From the NCBI GenBank assembly GCA_002305335.1, contig DBQR01000007.1, forward strand, positions 1-26,855: a DNA stretch of 26,855 nt. Direction: 5' to 3'. How positions within the stretch are numbered: position 1 is the stretch's first letter; each line of letters begins with the position of its first letter. Shown one piece after another: positions 21,098 through 26,855 of the stretch. The notes under the pieces are model-generated. The model was not told the DNA's origin and ran no database searches. It saw nothing but the letters and a program-made list of their open reading frames with translations. Both the position numbers and the translations under genes were made by a program. The DNA comes from Clostridiales bacterium UBA1389 (GTDB taxonomy: Bacteria; Bacillota; Clostridia; Oscillospirales; CAG-382).

Positions 21098-23912
21098 GTA
21101 TGAAGCTTTTATCGGGAAGATTCTCGACGGAAGATACCGAATACTTGAGCTTGTGGGCGTAGGCGGAATGGCCTTTGTGCTTAAAGCCGAGGATTTGGTT
21201 ATGAACCGTACCGTCGCCATAAAGATACTCAACGAAAGATACAACGGCGACGAACAGGCGGAAAAGCGGTTTGTAAACGAATCCAAGGCCGTGGCAATGC
21301 TTTCAAACAAAAATATAGTAAATGTATATGACGTTGCCATTTACCCCGATATTAAGTATATCGTAATGGAATACCTCGACGGCATCACCCTCAGGGAGTA
21401 TATGGACAATAAGAAAGTGCTCCCCTGGAAGGAAGCCTGCGTCTATACCTTGCAGATTATCCATGCCCTTGAACACGCCCATTCCAAAAATGTCATCCAC
21501 CGGGACATAAAGCCCCAGAACATCATCCTTTTAAAAAGCGGGGAGGTTAAGGTTACCGACTTCGGTATAGCCAAAATCCCCGACATGACCGATATTACCC
21601 TTACCGACAAGGCCATCGGCACGGTGTACTACATTTCCCCCGAACAGGCAAGCGGCAAGGAAACCACCTATGCTTCCGACATTTATTCCGTCGGTGTCAT
21701 GCTTTACGAAATGGTTACCGGGGAACTCCCCTTTACCGCCGATTCCCCCGTCACCATCGCCATGATGCAGATAAACGACACGCCTAAAAATCCCTGTGAT
21801 ATAAACCCCGAAATCCCCGCCGGGGTGTGCCAGATTATCCTTAAAGCCATGGCAAAGCTTCCCGAAAAGCGGTTCAAGGACGCCCATTCCATGCTTAAGG
21901 CGGTGGATTATGTTATAAAGCACCCCGAAGTGGTGTTTAGCGACGAAAACGAAGGGGAACGCACCGGGGAAACCACCGGGGAAGAAACCGAACAGACGAC
22001 CGAAAAGGTTAATATAAACATGATAGTCACCGACAGTATCGGCGATTATGTGGTGAATATAAATGAAGCCCCCAAGGAAGAAAAGCCCAAACCCGACAAG
22101 AAAAAGGTAAGATCCGAAAAACGGCGTCAGCGTAAACTCAGACGGAAGGAACGTCCCAGCCATTCCATTTTCCCGGTTATAACCGGCGTTTTCCTTGCCT
22201 TCATGATAGTGGTTTTTGCGGTTGCCGGCTATTTAGCGGTGAAATGGGTTCCCTCATTGTTTGCCGCCGAAAAACCCAGGGATTTCTTTGTCCGGGACCT
22301 TACCGACTACAAATATTCCCCCGACCTGAGAAGGGAACTGGAGGAACAGGGTTATATAATCGAAGTAACCGAGGTGTACCGTCAGGGACTGGGCTTTAAT
22401 GTTATAGTCGACCAGGAACCCGCCACCGGGAATATCCGCACCTCCGACGGCAAGTGCCGTATCAAGCTGATGATAAACAAATACCCCGACAACCTCACCG
22501 TTCCCGACGTCAAATATATGACTGCGGCGGAAGCCGAAAAGGTATTGAAGCAGTATAACCTATACTGCGTGACCGAATATGTCACCGACCTGTACGCCAA
22601 CGACAAGCAGATAGTCAAAACACAACCCGAAATCGGGACATTCATAAAACCCGGCTCCACCGTCACTTTATATGTGTGTCAGGGAACGGGGATAACCGAC
22701 GCAAAAACCATGCCCAGCGTGGTGGGCAACCAAATTGACAAGGCAAAAGAGGATCTGGAAAAGGCCTATTACCTTGTTACGGTGGTCTATGAAAACAGTG
22801 ACAAGCCCGACGGCCAGGTGTTAAATCAAAGCATTCCCGCCTATACCTCCGGACTTCCCGCCTGGACGATGGTAACCCTTACGGTCAGCCGCTACACCCC
22901 CCATAAAACCGTTGAAAACTATTTCGGCCTCACCCTTGAGGACGTCAAAGCGAGGATAGCCGCCTCCGGCTTCGTGCTGGGAAGCGTCAGCTTCGTGGAA
23001 TCCCCCTATACCGACGGGACGGTGATTAATCAGGGGATTAAAGCCGGCACCTCCGCACCGGCGGGTACGGTGATTAACCTTGTTATAAGCGGCGAAGGGG
23101 TGGACTTGGCATCCCCGGTACCCGACGTTTTTGGCCAGAATATAACCGACGCCACCCGGCTACTTGAAAGAGCCGGCTATTCGGTGGCGGTGGCAGCCCA
23201 GCCCTCCGACAAACCGGCGGATACGGTGCTTAAGCAGTCACTTCAGGCAGGCCAATCGGGCTTTCCCATAGGTACCAAAATCACCATTACGATAAGCGTT
23301 GCCGCCGATTCGATAAAAGTTGCCGACCTTAAGGGAAAAACCCTCCCCGAAGTGTTGAGGTATCTGACCGAAAACAACCTTACTTTGGGAGCCGTCAGCT
23401 TTACTTCCGAAGGTGAGGCAACCGATTATACGGTGGTAAACCAGACGGTGGCGGCTGGAAGCTATATATCCCCCGGCACCACCTTAGGGGTAATCCTTTT
23501 CGGTTTAGCCAAGACCGCCGAAAGCGTACCCTCCGTCGTCGGGATGACCGAGGCGGGGGCAGTCAAAGCCCTGAATGACGCATGGTACCGGGTGGAGGTG
23601 GAATATGAATACGCCAACTCCACCGACGGAGCGGTGCTGAGACAGAGTATTAATCCGGGAACCACCGGCAAAGCCCCCGGGACAAAGGTTACGATAACCG
23701 TCTGCATAAGAAAAACCACGGTGACCGTCCCCGACCTTTCGGGCAAAACCTTAGGGGAAGCGGACGAAATTCTTCTTGAACTGGGGCTTGAACTGGGGAA
23801 CGTTTCCTACGAAAAGTCGGACCAGCCCGCCGATACGATTATAAACCAAACCCCCACCCCCAACACCGAAGTGGCATACAACACCCGGGTTGACATTGTG
23901 CTGAGCGAGTAA
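21090..23912 (+). CDS. prkC: PASTA-domain Ser/Thr protein kinase (PrkC/IreK type), eight PASTA units
   Basis: A 940-residue transmembrane kinase. The cytoplasmic kinase domain (about 15-275) is complete: GVGGMAFV loop, K45 in VAIKIL, catalytic HRDIKPQN with D139, DFG at 157-159, and activation segment TDITLTDKAIGTVYYISPEQ. A basic juxtamembrane stretch (335-356) precedes one membrane span (about 360-383). Outside, I count eight PASTA-like units at roughly 398-467, 470-533, 540-603, 607-668, 676-737, 742-805, 812-874 and 878-940; the first is the most divergent and lacks the usual VPDV opening. Family members bind peptidoglycan fragments or lipid II and control wall synthesis, growth and dormancy exit. 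Three to five PASTA units is commoner. IreB, a substrate of the enterococcal homologue, is encoded at 1400-1654. Confidence 0.96.
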   Translation: MDKYEAFIGKILDGRYRILELVGVGGMAFVLKAEDLVMNRTVAIKILNERYNGDEQAEKRFVNESKAVAMLSNKNIVNVYDVAIYPDIKYIVMEYLDGITLREYMDNKKVLPWKEACVYTLQIIHALEHAHSKNVIHRDIKPQNIILLKSGEVKVTDFGIAKIPDMTDITLTDKAIGTVYYISPEQASGKETTYASDIYSVGVMLYEMVTGELPFTADSPVTIAMMQINDTPKNPCDINPEIPAGVCQIILKAMAKLPEKRFKDAHSMLKAVDYVIKHPEVVFSDENEGERTGETTGEETEQTTEKVNINMIVTDSIGDYVVNINEAPKEEKPKPDKKKVRSEKRRQRKLRRKERPSHSIFPVITGVFLAFMIVVFAVAGYLAVKWVPSLFAAEKPRDFFVRDLTDYKYSPDLRRELEEQGYIIEVTEVYRQGLGFNVIVDQEPATGNIRTSDGKCRIKLMINKYPDNLTVPDVKYMTAAEAEKVLKQYNLYCVTEYVTDLYANDKQIVKTQPEIGTFIKPGSTVTLYVCQGTGITDAKTMPSVVGNQIDKAKEDLEKAYYLVTVVYENSDKPDGQVLNQSIPAYTSGLPAWTMVTLTVSRYTPHKTVENYFGLTLEDVKARIAASGFVLGSVSFVESPYTDGTVINQGIKAGTSAPAGTVINLVISGEGVDLASPVPDVFGQNITDATRLLERAGYSVAVAAQPSDKPADTVLKQSLQAGQSGFPIGTKITITISVAADSIKVADLKGKTLPEVLRYLTENNLTLGAVSFTSEGEATDYTVVNQTVAAGSYISPGTTLGVILFGLAKTAESVPSVVGMTEAGAVKALNDAWYRVEVEYEYANSTDGAVLRQSINPGTTGKAPGTKVTITVCIRKTTVTVPDLSGKTLGEADEILLELGLELGNVSYEKSDQPADTIINQTPTPNTEVAYNTRVDIVLSE

Positions 23913-24811
23913 TGGACGGAAAAACCAGACTGGGCAGAATAATCGTAAGCCGGAAGGGTTTCTTTACGGTGGACGCAGAAAACCGGCTGATAGTATGCGC
24001 CGCCTGCACAAGGCTGCGCTTTGAAAAAAAGGAACCCTTGTGTGGCGACTTTGTGGAATTCGAAGACAACGGCGACGGTACCGGGTTTATCACCGATATT
24101 GTAAACCGGAAAAATTCCTTCCCCCGTCCCCCCGTCGCCAACGCGGATATCCTTGCCATCGTAATCGCCCTGTCAAACCCCGAACCGGATTTGTTTTATG
24201 TTGACAAAATGACCTGCATCGGGGTAAAGGCCGGGGTTGAAACGATTATCGTGCTTAACAAAGCCGACCTCAAGGACCCCGCCGAATTAAAAGGGATTTA
24301 TGAAAAATGCGGCTTTCCCGTCTTTTTGACCTCTGCCGCGGGGAATACCGGCGTAAACGAGTTACGGGACTACCTTACGGGTAAAGTAGCGGTTTTCGCA
24401 GGACCTTCCGGAGTGGGGAAGTCCAGCCTGCTTAACGCCATGTTCCCCGGATATAACGCCGAAGTGGGGGAACTAAGCCAAAAAATCGGGCGGGGTAAAA
24501 ACACCACAAGACATATCCAGCTGTTTAAGACCCCTGCCGGCGGATACATAGCCGACACGCCGGGGTTCACCTCCCTTGATTTCGAAAGATTTGACCTTAT
24601 GTCCTTTGAGGAACTTAAAAATTCCTTCCCGGAAATGGCCGAATACATGCCTTCCTGCCGTTTCAGAAAGTGCGGCCACACCAAGGAAATAGGCTGCGGG
24701 GTGGTTTCGGCGGTGGAAGCAGGGCTAATCCCGAAAAGCCGGCATGAAAGCTATGTAAAATTGTTTGAAATACTGAAAAACAAGGACAAATACAAATATA
24801 AAACCGATTGA
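23912..24811 (+). CDS. rsgA: Small ribosomal subunit biogenesis GTPase RsgA
   Basis: A 299-residue circularly permuted GTPase for late 30S assembly. An N-terminal OB fold covers about 1-70. The G motifs come in permuted order: NKAD (116-119), GPSGVGKS (164-171), the switch region GKNTTRH, then DTPG (215-218). The C-terminal zinc site C249, C254, H256, C262 (SCRFRKCGHTKEIGC) is complete. Its ATG overlaps the kinase stop by one base (TAATG). The usual next gene rpe is absent here; pssA follows after 7 bp. Confidence 0.97.
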   Translation: MDGKTRLGRIIVSRKGFFTVDAENRLIVCAACTRLRFEKKEPLCGDFVEFEDNGDGTGFITDIVNRKNSFPRPPVANADILAIVIALSNPEPDLFYVDKMTCIGVKAGVETIIVLNKADLKDPAELKGIYEKCGFPVFLTSAAGNTGVNELRDYLTGKVAVFAGPSGVGKSSLLNAMFPGYNAEVGELSQKIGRGKNTTRHIQLFKTPAGGYIADTPGFTSLDFERFDLMSFEELKNSFPEMAEYMPSCRFRKCGHTKEIGCGVVSAVEAGLIPKSRHESYVKLFEILKNKDKYKYKTD

Positions 24812-24818
24812 CGGGCAA

Positions 24819-25490
24819 ATGTCCCTCAGATTACGGAAAGGTATGGTTAACGAAATGTTTATAGGATACTACAATATGGCGAACTTCATAACCCTGACGG
24901 GGATGACATCGGCAATAGGGGGAATTTTCCTTGCCTATACCGGTCATTATAAGCTGGCGGTTATGGCAGTCCTTTTGGCGGGTCTCTGCGATATGTTCGA
25001 CGGCAGGGTGGCGCGTCACGCCAGACGGGAGGACAGAAAGACCTCCATGTTCGGTATCCAGATAGACACGGTAAGCGATATGGTTTCCTTTGGCATTTCA
25101 CCGGCGGTAATCGCTTACATATACGGTTTAAACAAGTGGTATGACATAGTTATCCTTATGCTTTATGCCTGCTGCGGGGCGATACGGCTTGCCTACTTCA
25201 ACACCCAGGCCATTACCGAAACCGAGGACCTGAATTTAAAACAGTTCACCGGCGTTCCCATTCCGGTTATCTGCTTTGTGCTGCCTCCCCTGACTTTGCT
25301 TATGACCTTTATCAGTCCGGGCATTATGACATGGGTTATGAGAGCGGCATACCTGCTTTTGGGCATTGCATTTATAATCAATATCAAGATAAAAAAATTA
25401 GGCCTTCTGACTTCCCTTATCATAATAATCCTTATGCTCGGAGTGGTGGCAGGCCTTATATTGAGCGGCGATGTAACCGTTTTTAACTGA
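24819..25490 (+). CDS. pssA: CDP-diacylglycerol--serine O-phosphatidyltransferase
   Basis: A 223-residue membrane enzyme of the CDP-alcohol phosphatidyltransferase family, making phosphatidylserine from CDP-diacylglycerol and serine. The catalytic motif is intact: CDMFDGRVARH, then, after 12 residues following AR, GIQIDTVSD (D-x2-DG-x2-AR ... G-x3-D-x3-D). Six or so membrane segments are visible. The spacing and FGIQIDTVSDMVSFG favour serine as substrate over glycerol-phosphate. The longest frame starts at 24819 with a poor ribosome site; the family N-terminus (MFIGYYNMANFITL) suggests the true start may be ATG 24855, with GGAAAGG at 24835-24841. No psd gene is visible in the window. Confidence 0.9.
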   Translation: MSLRLRKGMVNEMFIGYYNMANFITLTGMTSAIGGIFLAYTGHYKLAVMAVLLAGLCDMFDGRVARHARREDRKTSMFGIQIDTVSDMVSFGISPAVIAYIYGLNKWYDIVILMLYACCGAIRLAYFNTQAITETEDLNLKQFTGVPIPVICFVLPPLTLLMTFISPGIMTWVMRAAYLLLGIAFIINIKIKKLGLLTSLIIIILMLGVVAGLILSGDVTVFN

Positions 25491-25530
25491 TTATAAGATT
25501 AGCCTTTTGCGTGTTTAAAGGAATGACAAA

Positions 25531-26571
25531 ATGAAGAAAAAAGACCGTATAATCATCGTAGTATTCGTATTGATTTTACTTACGTTCGCCGTAATTTTAG
25601 CAAACCGCCTGGGCGGGAAAATCCCCGACGAAAGCAGCATTCAGAATTCCTCTGACCTGACAAGTGAAACGGAGGGAAACAGCGGGGACAATTCATCCGC
25701 TGACGAATATTCGGAATCATCGGATGAGGATTCCGGCCTTGACGAATCGACGGAAGATTCCCACCAGTCGGATGAAACGTCTGCCGAAGAGTCTTCCGAA
25801 GAAGAATCTTCCGAAGAACCGGCGGAAAGCTCAGGGGAAGAAACCAGCGAGGAAACCAGCGACCCCGACGACAAAATGTCGAAAAGGGAAAAGCCGGCTT
25901 ACATTCAAAGGGAAGAAGGGGTTAAATATATCGCCTTCACCTTTGACGACGGTCCTTCGGTAAATACCCAGGAATTGTTGGATTTTATCGAGGAAAAGCA
26001 GATCGTTTTAACCTTCTTTTCGGTGGGGGAAAGGCTTGAATCCTCTTCCTACGGCGCCCATCTTACAAGGGCGGTTTCCTTAGGCTGCGAAGTGGGAATC
26101 CACGCCTACACCCACGATAACTACTACCACAACTGCTCCGATAAAGTGTATTACGAAGAGCTGTACAAAACCGAAGAACTTATATACAAGTACGCCGGCT
26201 ATTATCCCATTCTTATGCGTCCCCCCGGAGGTTCCATAACCCAGGACAGAGCCAAGAACAGCGAATACAACATTATTATCTGGAACGTGGATTCGGAGGA
26301 CTGGAAGCATACCGGCAGGTCAACCACCGAAATCGCCCAGCAGAATATAAACACCATTGTAAATAACGTGCTTTCCCAGGTAAGAAAGACCTCTGCGGAA
26401 TCCATAGTCTTAATGCACGATTTGTATTTGAATTCGGTGGAAGCCTTTAAAATAATATATGAGGAACTCGCAAACGAAGGCTACCAATTCGTCACCGTTG
26501 CCCAGCTTTGTAACCTTAACGCCTCCACAACCGTGGGAAAACGCTATTACAGCGCAGCATATTTTCAATAA
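25531..26571 (+). CDS. Membrane-anchored polysaccharide deacetylase (NodB domain) with acidic linker
   Basis: A 346-residue carbohydrate esterase family 4 protein, probably acting on peptidoglycan or another wall glycan. An N-terminal basic KKKDR and one membrane anchor (about 7-25) put the rest outside. Residues 33-118 form a low-complexity Ser/Glu/Asp linker. The NodB domain (about 130-335) has motif 1 FTFDDGPS (D139, D140), motif 2 HAYTH (metal H191, H195), motif 3 RPPGG (R230), motif 4 WNVDSEDW and motif 5 LMHDL (H296), so it looks catalytically complete. It lies downstream of the PASTA kinase and pssA, 40 bp after pssA; separate transcription is possible but I see no clear promoter. The stop is directly followed by the tandem repeat array. 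Confidence 0.93.
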   Translation: MKKKDRIIIVVFVLILLTFAVILANRLGGKIPDESSIQNSSDLTSETEGNSGDNSSADEYSESSDEDSGLDESTEDSHQSDETSAEESSEEESSEEPAESSGEETSEETSDPDDKMSKREKPAYIQREEGVKYIAFTFDDGPSVNTQELLDFIEEKQIVLTFFSVGERLESSSYGAHLTRAVSLGCEVGIHAYTHDNYYHNCSDKVYYEELYKTEELIYKYAGYYPILMRPPGGSITQDRAKNSEYNIIIWNVDSEDWKHTGRSTTEIAQQNINTIVNNVLSQVRKTSAESIVLMHDLYLNSVEAFKIIYEELANEGYQFVTVAQLCNLNASTTVGKRYYSAAYFQ

Positions 26572-26855
26572 AAAAGCCTTCCCCTTGAGGGGAAGGTGTC
26601 AGCCGCAGGCTGACGGATGAGGGGCAGTACCGCCATCCGGCGACCATACAGAAACAAATAAAATCCACCTGTTCAGACACAATAACCCGCCGCTATCGCG
26701 GCAAAAAAAGCCTTCCCCTTGAGGGGAAGGTGTCAGCCGTAGGCTGACGGATGAGGGGCAGTACCGCCATCCGGCGACCATACAAAAACAAATAAAATCC
26801 ACCTGTTCAGACACAAAAACCCGCCGCTATTGCGGCAAAAAAAGCCTTCCCCTTG
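26572..26855. repeat. 134-bp tandem repeat array with conserved hairpin core
   Basis: Two full units and the start of a third run to the window edge; the core GCCTTCCCC begins at 26576, 26710 and 26844, a 134-bp period. Each unit has the 61-bp core also found at 48-108, then about 73 bp ending in a small hairpin (GCCGC / GCGGC). Copies differ at a few positions, mostly in loops: the second hairpin loop is GCA in one copy and GTA in the next, and the third hairpin loop is TATC or TATT. Read on the minus strand, hairpin CCTTCCCC / GGGGAAGG is followed by CTTTTTT, resembling a terminator for leftward transcripts. No gene is supported in this stretch. Confidence 0.9.

Noticed and set aside
21531..22163. 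210-residue minus-strand reading frame inside the kinase gene
   Set aside because: It is antisense to the kinase catalytic and juxtamembrane coding region, has a low-complexity Gly/Phe/His-rich translation and no recognisable domain; the kinase frame is clearly real.
26599..26814. 71-residue minus-strand frame in the right-edge repeats
   Set aside because: It is a translation of the tandem repeat, visible as internal duplication of the same peptide; no other sign of coding.
26572..26855. CRISPR-like array of repeats and spacers
   Set aside because: The spacers between cores are themselves near-identical, the period is 134 bp, and no cas genes are present. It is a tandem repeat, not CRISPR.

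Overview
The window looks like core chromosome of a low-to-mid GC Gram-positive bacterium, most likely class Clostridia and near the Ruminococcaceae/Oscillospiraceae. Evidence for this: IreB-family phosphoprotein, RemA, YugP-type zinc peptidase, a PASTA-domain Ser/Thr kinase with its PP2C phosphatase, the gene string yicC-remA-gmk-rpoZ-priA-def-fmt-rsmB-rlmN-stp-prkC-rsgA, and a DUF5685 protein beside a J-domain protein. No phage, transposase, CRISPR array, rRNA or tRNA was found. Coding density is very high.

Layout. (1) Positions 1-153 hold one end of a structured repeat family (two hairpins plus a duplicated 41-bp segment). (2) Positions 211-1693 on the minus strand form a small operon behind a clear promoter: ireB, an unrecognised 97-residue protein, and a PhnP-like metallo-beta-lactamase hydrolase, closed by a strong terminator. 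(3) Positions 1744-9134 on the minus strand form a macromolecular-synthesis operon, dgt-dnaG-rpoD-pheS-pheT. It couples dNTP control, primase, the housekeeping sigma factor and phenylalanyl-tRNA synthetase. (4) Positions 9135-9379 are an AT-rich divergent promoter region. (5) Positions 9380-11342 (+) hold three tightly packed poorly characterised genes: a DUF5685 protein, a J-domain protein with a Cys-rich tail, and a multi-pass membrane protein. (6) Positions 11362-20302 (+) are a long run of RNA, nucleotide, replication-restart and translation genes. (7) Positions 20339-26571 (+) hold PP2C phosphatase, an eight-PASTA kinase, rsgA, pssA and a polysaccharide deacetylase, joining cell-wall sensing, ribosome assembly and envelope synthesis. 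(8) Positions 26572-26855 hold a 134-bp tandem array of the same repeat family as at the left edge.

How the genes work together. Most are growth housekeeping: replication initiation and restart (dnaG, priA), transcription (rpoD, rpoZ), initiator-Met formylation and removal (fmt, def), rRNA modification (rsmB, rlmN), tRNA charging (pheST) and 30S maturation (rsgA). The kinase/phosphatase pair and IreB, its substrate family in enterococci, lie in the same 26 kb.

The points most worth a second look are: the dGTPase reading frame, which has conserved N-terminal sequence but no ordinary start codon; the DUF5685 / J-protein / membrane-protein trio, where DUF5685 carries paired Asp motifs resembling isoprenoid-synthase motifs; the kinase with eight PASTA repeats; rpoD linked to pheST without room for a T-box; and the hairpin repeat family at both edges. 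I found no convincing new defence or mobile system.
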